From positions 1 through 64,000 of the forward strand of contig CAZTVG010000003.1 of NCBI GenBank assembly GCA_964617015.1: a stretch of DNA of 64,000 nucleotides, given 5' to 3'. Below, in pieces: positions 16,795 to 25,883 of the stretch; position 1 is the first letter of the stretch, and every line of letters begins with the position of its first letter. The DNA is from ASMP01 sp964617015 (GTDB taxonomy: Archaea > Nanobdellota > Nanobdellia > Pacearchaeales > GW2011-AR1). The notes beneath the pieces are model-generated. The model was not told the origin of the DNA and searched no databases. It was given only the letters and a program-made list of their open reading frames with translations. The position numbers and the translations under genes were made by a program.

Positions 16795-17325
16795 ATGAAC
16801 TTCAAAGGTCTTGGAAGAAAAATATGGAATGGTTTGCCATTTATATCTGGAGAGAGATATCTTGAAAAAATAGCTAATGAGAAATCTTCTGTAAAAGCAG
16901 GAACGCTACTTGCGCACATGGCATATTCTGCTATACTACCTGCTTATTTAGTAGGTTCTCTTGCAATTGGAACACTAAACCCTTTAGGATGGAAAGAATT
17001 CGCGGAACAAAGACAAAGAGAAGTACGAGAGTATGCTACTCTTGCAGATAAAACAGTTAATTGTGCTGAACAAAACGGAATTCCGGGATTTAGTAATCAA
17101 GAAATAAATGAATTATATCGAAGAGCTGGAATTGATTTTAAGGCATTAAAGAAAACAGGTTATGGTTATGAAGGAAATTTAGGAAAAGAACTGATGGTAG
17201 ATCTTAAGAAAATGACTTTTTATCATAGACCTGTAAAAATTAATCCTGCAAAGTTTGTTGAAAGTCTAGGATTAACTAGAGATGATTTAGAAACAGCAGT
17301 TCAGAATTGTGAACTTGAAGAGTAA
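16795..17325 (+). CDS. Membrane-anchored paralogue 2, unknown (176 aa)
   Basis: Starts one base after the stop of the previous gene. The N-terminal region has one or two hydrophobic segments (AGTLLAHMAYSAILPAYLVG) and then repeats the paralogue core: TVNCAEQNGIPGFSNQ, INELYRRAGI, and a C-terminal RDDLETAVQNCELEE matching NLETIAQSCRKE. Two Cys are in equivalent places. It may work as a heteromer with its neighbour; the role is unknown. Confidence 0.65.
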   Translation: MNFKGLGRKIWNGLPFISGERYLEKIANEKSSVKAGTLLAHMAYSAILPAYLVGSLAIGTLNPLGWKEFAEQRQREVREYATLADKTVNCAEQNGIPGFSNQEINELYRRAGIDFKALKKTGYGYEGNLGKELMVDLKKMTFYHRPVKINPAKFVESLGLTRDDLETAVQNCELEE

Positions 17326-17414
17326 TCAATCACTTTTTTATCACCCATCTTCTTGTTTGTCATACTAAAATACTCCTCTGCCTAGATGAATATCATCATT
17401 ACTATGGACTCTTA

Positions 17415-17690
17415 TTAAAACCTCTTTTTGTAAATCTTGTCATGATGGTCAAAGTTTTCAAACGAGATAATCTGATTCTTTTTATCATATTTGAAAACCA
17501 AAACCTTCTCTCCAATCTGAATTCTCTTCAGATGCTGCAGAGGCACTCTTAGATTTTTATAATGCTCAACATCTCCAGAACTAGTAATTTCGTTTACTTT
17601 CTTTATAATTCTTTCATAAGTTTCAGTATCTTTTTTATATAATTTTTTTAGAATTTTCTTTAATTTCTCTGAATAATTGTAAGGCAGCAT
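17415..17690 (-). CDS. RelE-like toxin
   Basis: A 91-residue basic protein with the RelE/YafQ layout: YSEKLKKILKKLYKKD, a helical pair, YKNLRVPLQHLKRIQIGEKV, then VLVFKYDKKNQIISFENFDH with a C-terminal HDKIYKKR. The final His-Asp-x-Ile-Tyr is the catalytic tail typical of archaeal RelE mRNA interferases. It follows its antitoxin with no gap. Confidence 0.85.
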   Translation of the reverse strand: MLPYNYSEKLKKILKKLYKKDTETYERIIKKVNEITSSGDVEHYKNLRVPLQHLKRIQIGEKVLVFKYDKKNQIISFENFDHHDKIYKKRF

Positions 17691-17927
17691 TTACCCTTCT
17701 ATTTGGTTCCTTAGATCATTAATATCTTTAAATCCAAAATGTTTTCCTTTTTCTATTATTCTCATTTCCTTAACAAATTCAGGTCTGAGCTCAGGCTCTA
17801 AACTTTGCTCATATTCCTGGATAAGAAAAATTAAAGCTTGATCTCTATTTTTGAATCCGTGCTGGCCTTTAACTATGTTCAAGATCCTATTTTCTCTCTC
17901 CGGAAGATTTATTGTTGCTTTTACCAT
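17691..17927 (-). CDS. Antitoxin, DUF2683-like
   Basis: A 78-residue protein starting MVKATINLPERENRILNIVK, a ribbon-helix-helix style N terminus, with KNRDQALIFLIQEYEQSLEP, LRPEFVKEM and KGKHFGFKDINDLRNQI. This is the archaeal DUF2683 pattern usually found before RelE genes. It directly precedes the toxin. A TATA-like TTATAAATAC lies just upstream, and the dimer presumably represses it. Confidence 0.8.
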   Translation of the reverse strand: MVKATINLPERENRILNIVKGQHGFKNRDQALIFLIQEYEQSLEPELRPEFVKEMRIIEKGKHFGFKDINDLRNQIEG

Positions 17928-17978
17928 TTTACTATGTTTTATAGTGTTTTATAGTATTTATAAAACTTTCTGCCATTA

Positions 17979-18794
17979 TTATATAATTTTTAAATTATTC
18001 TTTTTTAAGTCAGTCCATCTTCTTGCCTTGCTCGGGTCTCCGCCCCACGCAGGACAGATATTTTTATAACGGCACCAATTACAGAGAAAACTTTTATTAG
18101 GAGAAAACTCTTTTTCATTTTCTATCTGCCTTATGAGTTCAAGGGTTTCACGTTTCAGGATTTCAAGCTGCTCGTTTGTCCTTCTTGCCTGAAGTTTTTT
18201 GCCATGGGCGAGATAATGCCAGACCAAAACAACTTCTTTATTTTCCCCAAATCTTTCTTTGATTGCAATCGCATACAATGCAAGCTGTCTGTCTTTGTCT
18301 GCATGGTCTTTTTTTGGCTGGGTGTTGCCTGTCTTGTAATCATGAATCTCAAATTCTCCTGTTTCCAGATTATGGACTAGTCTGTCAATAAATCCCTGAA
18401 CCTTATTCTTTCCATCAAGATTTATTGTTATCTTTTTTTCCACTTCCAGGGTATTGTCGTCAAAAGGCTTGTTTGCAGAATAATAGTTAATCAAAAACTG
18501 AATCCCTCTCTCGAAATAATCCTTTTCTGTTGCGCCTTCTTTAACAATTACCATGCCTGGCCTGTAATTTTCTTTCCATATTTTGATATAATATATTATT
18601 AGCTTATCGAGTGAGGGAACTATGTTTTTCTGAATTTCTTTGTAAAGCCATTCAAGAGCTTTGTGAACAGAATTTCCAAGATGAGATTCTATGCTTGTTT
18701 CAATTTCAGGAATTATCTTGTCTATATACCTGAACTTGTATTTGAGCTTGCACTGCCCAAAATCATTAAGCTTTGAGTAAGAATATACTTTCAT
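17979..18794 (-). CDS. PD-(D/E)XK nuclease, RecB/Cas4-like
   Basis: A 271-residue nuclease. Motifs in order: YSYSKLNDFGQCKLKYKFRY, GNSVHKALEW, GFIDRLVHN, the catalytic EIHDYKTGN, and QLALYAIAIKERF. The C-terminal FLCNWCRYKNICPAW, with the early Cys of FGQC, can bind a 4Fe-4S cluster as in Cas4 and AddB. No cas genes or CRISPR repeats are nearby, so a DNA-repair role is more likely than adaptation immunity. Confidence 0.85.
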   Translation of the reverse strand: MKVYSYSKLNDFGQCKLKYKFRYIDKIIPEIETSIESHLGNSVHKALEWLYKEIQKNIVPSLDKLIIYYIKIWKENYRPGMVIVKEGATEKDYFERGIQFLINYYSANKPFDDNTLEVEKKITINLDGKNKVQGFIDRLVHNLETGEFEIHDYKTGNTQPKKDHADKDRQLALYAIAIKERFGENKEVVLVWHYLAHGKKLQARRTNEQLEILKRETLELIRQIENEKEFSPNKSFLCNWCRYKNICPAWGGDPSKARRWTDLKKNNLKII

Positions 18795-18878
18795 TATAAA
18801 GACTCCATGTTTTGTCTAATCTTTTTCGAAAAGATTATTTATCAAACTTTCCTTTTTATAGAGAAATGTAATTTATTG

Positions 18879-20432
18879 TTAAACCTTGAAAATAGGAAAT
18901 ACTTCCAAAGGAGCATTTTTTAATTTATTAAGCAGATACTTTATTTCTGGCTGTACCTTGCTGAATTTTTTAACAAACTCTTTTGCGTGTTTGTAACTTC
19001 CTTTTTGCTGAACTTTCATAATTTTGTATGCAAGTTCTTCATAGGTAGCAGATGCTTTTTCTTCATCAATTGATATCGTCTTTTTTATTTTGTTGTAAAA
19101 TATTGCTTTATTCTTTTTCAGATAATTATATTCAATAAGTCCTGCAAGATTATGAGCTCCTCTAAAATCCTTTCTCCAACCATAAAAATTCCATGCAAGA
19201 TTACCAACAACAATTTGTCTTATAAGTATTTTTGGAAGAATTTTTTTACTAATTAAAAACTTAATAAAAGTAAATCCAAGAGCATCTGCTTTTGCTTCTT
19301 CTAGAGAGGAATGAAATTCCCCCAGAAGCTTTTCAAAACTAATTTTCTTCCTGCCTTTCTTGATTATTCCCGGACCAAGTCCATGGGCTATTTCATGTGC
19401 CAATACAGAAAGGATTTTTGAATTGAGATTATGGTGTTTTACGTCTTTTTTAGAGAAAATTTTCTTTGCAATTTCTAAACTTGATTTTGCTTTCATAAAT
19501 GTTTTTGAAAATATTTTTTTTGAACCATAAAGTTGATGAATTTTCCTGTCATTTGGTAGATTTGCTGCAGTAAACTGCCTACCTATAATAGTAGCATCTC
19601 CACTCCTGAAAACATCGTTAAATACAACTATCGGCATTAGAGAGCCTTTTGTTTTGTAATTGAATTTTTTTGAAATTATTTTGTTAAATTCAGGAACATA
19701 TTTTCTGAAGCTTTTTAATTCATTAGTCATCCCTATATCAGGAATTCCTATGAAGCATTCAAACAATGCTTTAAGCCCCATGAAACTGTCTTCATAAACC
19801 TCTACTGGACCGAAAACAATCTCAAAAGGAAAGCCATTTGTTTTCATCCACGCAACGTCACTTTTCCAGTAATTGTTGCTAAGAAGAGCTTTAGAGCATT
19901 CCTTGAGGTATAATGAAAGAGAACCCTTCCTTAATGTTTTGGATGCTTGTGATAGTAATTTGCTTGATTCTATAAGTTCATCTTTGAAAAATTTACTATA
20001 TGGCACAGCAATAAGTTTCCCACCTTTCCTTTTTATAATTGTTACATTGCTTTCAAATTCCGATGCCTTTCTGGGATTCTTTTTTAACCATTTTTTCCAT
20101 TCTCTTGAAGTTAAGTCCTCAGGATATAAAGCAACTCCTTTTGGCTTTTTACCAACGCCTTTAAGAAAAGGTTTATCATCATGGAGACTACTCCAGGGTC
20201 CCTTATTCATCTCAAAAAATCTTTTTAACTCAGATTTGTTTTTTGACTTTTCTATTGTTTCATAATATTTTTCTAATTTGTTTCCGCAAACCTGTTTTAG
20301 ACAAATCTTATGTAAAATTCTGGCAGCCCGTATACAAAGCTTCAACGCATTACGTTCATTGGTATTCAGGCTTTTAAGATTTGGTTTTATATCAAAGAAT
20401 TTAATCCTCTTTAATTCTTTTTTTACATCCAT
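18879..20432 (-). CDS. M49-like (dipeptidyl peptidase III type) zinc peptidase
   Basis: A 517-residue protein without a signal peptide. The C-terminal half has the zinc motif HEIAHGLGPG (about residue 350) and EEAKADALGF about 45 residues on, in the positions of HExxGH and EECRAE in dipeptidyl peptidase III. Here the motif is HExxH without the extra residue typical of classic M49. LPNDRK and FNDVF also fit distant M49-like bacterial proteins. It probably acts on peptides in the cytoplasm. The assignment is by motif pattern. Confidence 0.65.
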   Translation of the reverse strand: MDVKKELKRIKFFDIKPNLKSLNTNERNALKLCIRAARILHKICLKQVCGNKLEKYYETIEKSKNKSELKRFFEMNKGPWSSLHDDKPFLKGVGKKPKGVALYPEDLTSREWKKWLKKNPRKASEFESNVTIIKRKGGKLIAVPYSKFFKDELIESSKLLSQASKTLRKGSLSLYLKECSKALLSNNYWKSDVAWMKTNGFPFEIVFGPVEVYEDSFMGLKALFECFIGIPDIGMTNELKSFRKYVPEFNKIISKKFNYKTKGSLMPIVVFNDVFRSGDATIIGRQFTAANLPNDRKIHQLYGSKKIFSKTFMKAKSSLEIAKKIFSKKDVKHHNLNSKILSVLAHEIAHGLGPGIIKKGRKKISFEKLLGEFHSSLEEAKADALGFTFIKFLISKKILPKILIRQIVVGNLAWNFYGWRKDFRGAHNLAGLIEYNYLKKNKAIFYNKIKKTISIDEEKASATYEELAYKIMKVQQKGSYKHAKEFVKKFSKVQPEIKYLLNKLKNAPLEVFPIFKV

Positions 20433-20498
20433 ATATGAATGAAAGAAATTTACTTTAAAAATTTATTTGCAAGATTAGATAAAACTTAATCAGAATTA

Positions 20499-22076
20499 TT
20501 AAGAGGTTGCATTAACTGTAAAAAATATTGTACTAAAGTTTTCATTTCCAGAAGTATCATTTACATAAAAGGTAATCTCGTGTAATCCGCTGCTTAATGT
20601 AGGATGATCGCCACTTAAACTAAAGTAATGAGTAGTTGAATCATTTGTCATAGTCATATTTGCCCCTCCATCAACTGATGCAAGAGCATTGGTCAAAGCT
20701 TCATTTACAGTTATATTATAATCAATGCTCCCTGTTGTAAAAGTTATGTTTGTAGGGGAGTCTATTGTTATTGTTGGGGGAGTGTTGTCTACTTCTACTG
20801 CTACTGTGGTATATTCAAAAATATCTGTTACACTAAAGGGATTTGAAGAATTTGTATCATTGGCATAAACTCTCCATCTTATCGTTGAACCAACAGTTGA
20901 ATTCACTACTTTGCTTACATTGCTCCAGTCTTCTGCTCCAGACATAGAAACAAAGGTATCATTTACGAATGTTCCTGTTCCATTGTCAAAGCTGAATATG
21001 TAACCAGAAAGAGCATTGTCATCTGTCCATCTAACTCTGTGTTCTATTAATTCACCTGCGATTGTGCTATTTGTTGAATTGTCAAACCATTGAGGAATTT
21101 CATCTTCTTCTGTTTCATTTTCAGGGGGGATTTCACCCTCGCATGCCCCCAAAGTATCACCATGCTGCACTTGATGGGCGCGGACAGCAGGAGCACCAAC
21201 ACTGATTGTGTGCCTTGCTTCTGGATTTCCCGGAGGAATATGACACAATATTGTTTTTTCACCAATCTGGTCACTATCTTCTCCTGCAACCAAGAATGCC
21301 CACCATGGCTTGTTTATTCTTATAAATTCTCCTGTTTCAGGATCAATCTGTCCTTCTAATCTGAGTTTTAATTTAAATATTCCTAAAAATCTACCGGTTT
21401 TATTTGCTTCAATATTATAAATTACTCTTAATCTATTTTCGTGTATAGTTTCTTTTAACTCCATTGTGAAATTTAGAGCCTTAAGCCTTTCAAGAGCAAT
21501 TTCTACTAGCTGGTCTGGCATGATTTTAATTTTTGCTCTTCTGCCATCAGACATTATAGCAACCAATTCTGATTCATTTCCTTCGAATTCGTCATCTATC
21601 TCTAATTCAGTATTAACTTCTAATCCCTCAACTCCTTCTAGTTTAATTTTCTTTCTTATTCCGTCTTCATCTCTTTCAATTACAATTCTAACTTCGATTT
21701 CATTTCCTTCCGTATCTATAATTTTCCTTTTTATTCTTATTTTAACCTTTCCATCTTTAATCTCAACTTTCCTTTCTATCTTTACTCTGCTTCCGTCTTC
21801 TGCACGAAATTCTATCTTGGTTTCTTCTCTTACTCTATCTTCTTCATCTGATCCACTTCCAGATTTATCTTCATCATTATCACTAGAACTTCCTGAGCTA
21901 TCAGACCCACTATCTGATGAATCTACAGAACTATCAGATCCTGAACTATCACTAGGTCCGCTATTCTCTGATCCAGAACCAGAATTATCACCATGATATG
22001 CGACAGTTAATGGAAAATTCATTAACATTCCTAATATTAAAAATGTAAAAGTTAGAATTAATAATTCTTTTCTCAT
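20499..22076 (-). CDS. Secreted acidic surface protein with Ig-like domains
   Basis: A 525-residue protein with an N-terminal signal peptide (LLILTFTFLILGMLMNFPLTVAY). It has a Ser/Asp/Gly-rich acidic segment to about residue 80, a strand-rich charged region, and a Cys pair in the module CHIPPGNPEARHTISVGAPA then VQHGDTLGAC, which I know mainly from bacterial secreted proteins. Two Ig-like domains follow (WFDNSTNSTIAGELIEHRVR and VDNTPPTITIDSPTNIT). Many NxS/T sequons suggest glycosylation. The first Ig domain is nearly a copy of one in the giant protein at 28223-36253. Confidence 0.75.
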   Translation of the reverse strand: MRKELLILTFTFLILGMLMNFPLTVAYHGDNSGSGSENSGPSDSSGSDSSVDSSDSGSDSSGSSSDNDEDKSGSGSDEEDRVREETKIEFRAEDGSRVKIERKVEIKDGKVKIRIKRKIIDTEGNEIEVRIVIERDEDGIRKKIKLEGVEGLEVNTELEIDDEFEGNESELVAIMSDGRRAKIKIMPDQLVEIALERLKALNFTMELKETIHENRLRVIYNIEANKTGRFLGIFKLKLRLEGQIDPETGEFIRINKPWWAFLVAGEDSDQIGEKTILCHIPPGNPEARHTISVGAPAVRAHQVQHGDTLGACEGEIPPENETEEDEIPQWFDNSTNSTIAGELIEHRVRWTDDNALSGYIFSFDNGTGTFVNDTFVSMSGAEDWSNVSKVVNSTVGSTIRWRVYANDTNSSNPFSVTDIFEYTTVAVEVDNTPPTITIDSPTNITFTTGSIDYNITVNEALTNALASVDGGANMTMTNDSTTHYFSLSGDHPTLSSGLHEITFYVNDTSGNENFSTIFFTVNATS

Positions 22077-22117
22077 TTATTAATTTCGTAGTTTATATTT
22101 ATAAAACTTTCTTAGAA

Positions 22118-22772
22118 TTACTGAGAATTTTCTTCCCCATCCTCTTCATCATCATCCCCATCCTCTTCATCATCCCCATCCTCTTCATCATCATCGTCAC
22201 AATCGCTTGTCACTACGAGAGTCATGTAATCAACCGCTGTGTCGTCCTGGACGTAGACATCAAGAGCGTGGTCCGCGTTCATGAAAGGGATGATGTTCGT
22301 GTCACCTTCTCCGTCGGGAGGCAGGTTCGCGAGGTCTAAAATAAAGGTGTGGTCACTTCCTCCGATCCACGGCTGTCCGAATAAGGCAGTAAGCCTTGAG
22401 CCCCAAGATGTGGATGCGTCATTAATCCCAGTGAGTTCAAGATGAATAGCATCGTTCGATACCAAGCTACTGCCACCCGCGAACATACGAATCTCCAGCG
22501 TAGCCTCACAAATCTCCTCAGGCAAGTCAGTAAATGTGTGGCCAAAGACCCTGTTGATGGCCTTATCGTCAAACTGTCTGTGGGGGAACAAGACCCTATT
22601 ACCGCCGCCGTATGGATCCATTGAGGAGGAGAAGGTCGGTGCTCGGCGATGTTGGCTCCGTCGGCAGGACAAAGTTATCATTTATCCCAGCCGTAAAGAT
22701 GTCAACATCCACGCTAGAGGCAATAAGAGGTAAAAGTAAGATTAAACTTAAAGATAATACTAGATTATTCAT
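22118..22772 (-). pseudogene. Frameshifted secreted protein of bacterial origin
   Basis: An ATG at 22772-22770 opens a signal peptide (MNNLVLSLSLILLLPLIASS) and SVDVDIFTAGINDNFVLPTE, but this frame stops at 22599-22601. The rest of the domain (DDKAINRVFGHTFTDLPEEI to DVYVQDDTAVDYMTLVV) continues in a frame shifted by one base, crossing near 22620-22640. The sequence is visibly G+C-richer than its neighbours, which points to recent transfer. It ends in an acidic Asp/Glu tandem repeat. It is either a real pseudogene or a one-base assembly error. The downstream frame alone is open from 22681. Confidence 0.65.
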
Positions 22773-22866
22773 TTTATTATTAAAAAATACATCTTTAAAA
22801 GGTTTATTGTGATTTAGTATTTATATTGGTCTATTAATTTAAAGCTAGTTTTTAGAAAAAGTTTTC

Positions 22867-24138
22867 TTAAGAGGTTTCATTTGTTTCAGTCTCGTTTTCT
22901 TCCTCTTCTTCTTCCTCGTCTTCCATGTCATCCTCATCTTCATCCTCAATGTCAAATTCTATAACACTCTCAATTTGTTCTTTAGTTAATCCTGTTTTAT
23001 CAATAATTGCGTTAATAATTTCTTCTCTGTCTGTAGTTTCCAAACTAAATTCAAATTCATCTCCGTCAAATTCAACCTCAACTTCTGCTACACCATCTTC
23101 TATCTCAACTTCTATTTCTAATTCTTCCTCATCTTCATCCTCAATTTCAAACTCCATAACACTTTCAATTTGTTCTCTTGTAAGCTTACTTCTTGCAACA
23201 ACTGCATCTAAAATACTTTCTCTATCTGTTGCATCTAAAATGAATTTTAGTTTAATTTCAATTTCTGCAACCCCCTCTTCAACTTCTACTTCAACTTTAA
23301 ATTTTTCCTCTAATTTTTCCTCATCATCCTCAATTTTAAGTTCTAAAGCAACATTAGCCATTTCCTTATCTAAACTAAATTCTTTTATTATTTCATCAAT
23401 AATTGCATCTCTGTCTGTGGTTGTTGTAGAAAATTTTCTTTCAATTTTGACTTCAGATTGACCACCAATAATTTCTGCTTTTACTTCAATTCCAGCTAAT
23501 CCAGCATCAACCTCAAGTTTTTCTATATCATCCTCAATTTCTTCGTCACTCTTTCCTGTTTCTATCTTAATTTTTATTTTAATCTTATCTTTTTTATTTT
23601 TAATTTCTATCTTAACTTCTCCTGTTTGCCCCTGTAAACTCTCTAAGATGGAATCAATTAAAGCCTGTTGTTGTTGGGTTATTTCCCCTTCTATTTTAAT
23701 CTTTATTTTTAATTCTCCAAAGACTTGCTCAACTTCATTGTTATGATCTTGCAGTTCTTTTTCAACTTCTATCACTTCTATTATTTCTTCTGTTGAATTA
23801 TCTTCTTCTATTTCCTCAATATTCTGTATTACATTTGCCAAGACTTCTCCATGATTTTCTTGTGCTTTTAATGCTGCCTCTAATTTATTTTCTTCAATCA
23901 TTACTTTAATTTCTGCAAGCCTTTCTTCAGCAAATTTTAAGCCTTTTGTTGCTTTCGCATCAGGACTAGCTGTTAAAAGGAGTGAGATTTGTTCCATGAC
24001 TTTGTCCAAGCCCCAAAGAAATGAATCAGGAGTTATACCTGGGTCTTGAGGGGTTTCTTGTGCAATAACTACAGGTGAAAGAAGAATTAAAGTTGACAAT
24101 AATGCTACAAAAAGAATTTTATTATGATTTTCTTTCAT
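22867..24138 (-). CDS. Secreted DUF5667 protein with acidic repeats
   Basis: A 423-residue protein with a signal peptide (ILFVALLSTLILLSPVVIAQ), then a DUF5667-like helical region: PGITPDSFLWGLDKVMEQIS and KGLKFAEERLAEIKVM. The rest is at least three imperfect repeats of about 75 residues, each with a basic or acidic strand set and a helix such as TDRESILDAVVARSKLTREQ and TDREEIINAIIDKTGLTKEQ. It ends in a long Glu/Asp run. The acidic domains may bind cations at the cell surface; function is otherwise unknown. Confidence 0.7.
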   Translation of the reverse strand: MKENHNKILFVALLSTLILLSPVVIAQETPQDPGITPDSFLWGLDKVMEQISLLLTASPDAKATKGLKFAEERLAEIKVMIEENKLEAALKAQENHGEVLANVIQNIEEIEEDNSTEEIIEVIEVEKELQDHNNEVEQVFGELKIKIKIEGEITQQQQALIDSILESLQGQTGEVKIEIKNKKDKIKIKIKIETGKSDEEIEDDIEKLEVDAGLAGIEVKAEIIGGQSEVKIERKFSTTTTDRDAIIDEIIKEFSLDKEMANVALELKIEDDEEKLEEKFKVEVEVEEGVAEIEIKLKFILDATDRESILDAVVARSKLTREQIESVMEFEIEDEDEEELEIEVEIEDGVAEVEVEFDGDEFEFSLETTDREEIINAIIDKTGLTKEQIESVIEFDIEDEDEDDMEDEEEEEEENETETNETS

Positions 24139-24255
24139 TTTAAATTAATGTCTTGAGCCTTTAAAAAGTTTACTTAAAATTGAACTTTATTCTTAAAGTA
24201 ATTTATCCAATAACCTCTGTTCAGCCATTAACTCGTTATTATCTTACTACTTAGT

Positions 24256-25461
24256 CTAGCTAATAACTTTTCCCCAGCCTATGAGTCTCCAGTGCCCTTC
24301 GATGTTTCTTGCAATTCCGACATTATCTTCTCTTAATGCAACAACAGGAATATTCAGGGCAAGTTCTATTTCATCTCCTGAGATTTTTTCAACAGTTCCT
24401 ATTGTTATTGTTGTATTGACGCTTAGCATTAACATCTCTTTTGTTTTTATTGGCTCAACTTTTTTGTGCTCTTTCATTCCAAGAACCTCTTCAAAAAATT
24501 TCGATTCAAATTTAAGCCTGTAAGATATTTCCGGAAGATGGCCTTTAAGGGAAACAACACATCCTGTCAGAGAATCTGCTTTTGTCAAAAAAGGGTCCAG
24601 ACCTGTTTCAATTGAGATGCTCACCCCTGGCTCAACTTCTTTTACAGATTCTTTTCCCTTGTGCAAAGAAAGAATTTTTGTTATTAGGGTTTTATAAGAT
24701 GTTTCTCCGCGGGATTTTTTTATATTCATACCCGGCTTTATCTCAATTTCATCACCAATTTTTAATTTTCCTTTTTTCAGGATTCCACCGAGAACTCCCC
24801 CTTTAATTTTATCTATGGTTGTTCCTGGCCTGTTTATGTCAAAGCTTCTTGCAACAAGAAAAATTGGTTTTGATTTTATATCTCTTTTTGGTATTTCAAT
24901 TTTTGAAATTTCTTCAAATATTTTGTCTATATTAACCTTCTGCTGTGCAGAAACAGGAATTACTGGGGCTTTTTCAGCTATTGTTCCCTTCACAAATTCC
25001 TTTATCTCTTTATAATTTTTCAGGGCTTGGTCCTTGCTTACCAAATCTACCTTGTTCTGAATTATTATTATATTGCTTATGTTCTTTGCCTGCAAAGCCA
25101 TGAAGTGCTCCCTGGTTTGGGGCTTTATTCCTTCATTTGCTGCAATAACAAGAACAGCTGCATCAATAATAGCTGCTCCTGAAAGCATTGTGGCCATCAG
25201 CATCTCGTGTCCTGGAGCGTCAATAAAGCTTACATATCTTTCAGGCACGCATTTTTTTCCATCCAGTTTCTCTTGATTCGTGTATTTATCGCCACACTTA
25301 TAGATAGTCATATCTGCATAACCGAGTTTAATTGTTATTCCTCTCTTGAGTTCTTCTGAATGGGTATCTGTGAATTTTCCAGTCAGCTTGCTGAGTAGAG
25401 TGGTTTTTCCGTGGTCAATATGCCCTACAACACCAACATTTAATTCTGGTAATTTTTTCAT
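24256..25461 (-). CDS. eif2g: Translation initiation factor aIF2 subunit gamma
   Basis: A 401-residue GTPase that carries Met-tRNAi to the small subunit. Start chosen at 25461 (MKKLPELNVGVVGHIDHGKT); upstream codons are not conserved sequence. G motifs: GHIDHGKT, DAPGHEMLMATMLSGAA, QNKVDLV. RGITIKLGYAD and the GIKPQTREHFMAL stretch are typical of aIF2 gamma and separate it from EF-Tu and SelB. The usual four-Cys zinc knuckle after GYAD is reduced to two Cys (YKCGDKYTNQEKLDGKKC). Confidence 0.95.
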   Translation of the reverse strand: MKKLPELNVGVVGHIDHGKTTLLSKLTGKFTDTHSEELKRGITIKLGYADMTIYKCGDKYTNQEKLDGKKCVPERYVSFIDAPGHEMLMATMLSGAAIIDAAVLVIAANEGIKPQTREHFMALQAKNISNIIIIQNKVDLVSKDQALKNYKEIKEFVKGTIAEKAPVIPVSAQQKVNIDKIFEEISKIEIPKRDIKSKPIFLVARSFDINRPGTTIDKIKGGVLGGILKKGKLKIGDEIEIKPGMNIKKSRGETSYKTLITKILSLHKGKESVKEVEPGVSISIETGLDPFLTKADSLTGCVVSLKGHLPEISYRLKFESKFFEEVLGMKEHKKVEPIKTKEMLMLSVNTTITIGTVEKISGDEIELALNIPVVALREDNVGIARNIEGHWRLIGWGKVIS

Positions 25462-25559
25462 AGAAATATGTTGATGGGTGAGTTTTTTAAAGTTTGGGTT
25501 TGAAAGAAAAAAAGAAAAGATAAGAAGCAAGTTAAAGAATTAAATTTAAAAAAAGAGTT

Positions 25560-25802
25560 TTATTTACACAAATCTCCCGAAGTATGGCCTTCCGTGTCAA
25601 GGCAATGCGACTCTGTAGTCTCTCCATTTGTCAAATCTAATGTACCTTCTCCAATCAATACGCCATTTCCTGTATCTAAAGTTGCGCTCAAAGTTCCTTC
25701 TTCTAATGTTACATCAGCTGCAGCCGCGAATACCATCGTTGTCATACCTATTAACAATACAAATGCTGTAAATAAACTAAGTATTTTTTTCATCTTTTTC
25801 AT
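25560..25802 (-). CDS. Small secreted protein (80 aa)
   Basis: A clear signal peptide (KKILSLFTAFVLLIGMTTMV then FAAAA) is followed by about 50 residues of strand-forming Thr/Leu-rich sequence (LEEGTLSATLDTGNGVLIGE) and two C-terminal Cys (SHCLDTEGHTSGDLCK) that may form a disulfide. Not recognised. It is in the surface-protein region. Confidence 0.6.
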   Translation of the reverse strand: MKKMKKILSLFTAFVLLIGMTTMVFAAAADVTLEEGTLSATLDTGNGVLIGEGTLDLTNGETTESHCLDTEGHTSGDLCK

Positions 25803-25883
25803 TCTTTTTATTTAATTAATATTTCAAGGAAAAAGTGATATATAAGTATTTATGTTCCCAACAATATTAATTATTTATAAGAA

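Noticed and set aside
17979..18794. Cas4 of a CRISPR system
   Set aside because: No cas1/cas2 and no repeat-spacer array anywhere in the window; a stand-alone RecB-like nuclease is simpler.
21466..21996. Ser/Pro-rich plus-strand frame
   Set aside because: Antisense shadow of the acidic surface protein; composition follows the opposite strand.
22925..23461. Long Ser-rich open frame on the plus strand
   Set aside because: It is the mirror of the Glu/Asp repeat codons of the DUF5667 gene; low-complexity antisense, no start signals.
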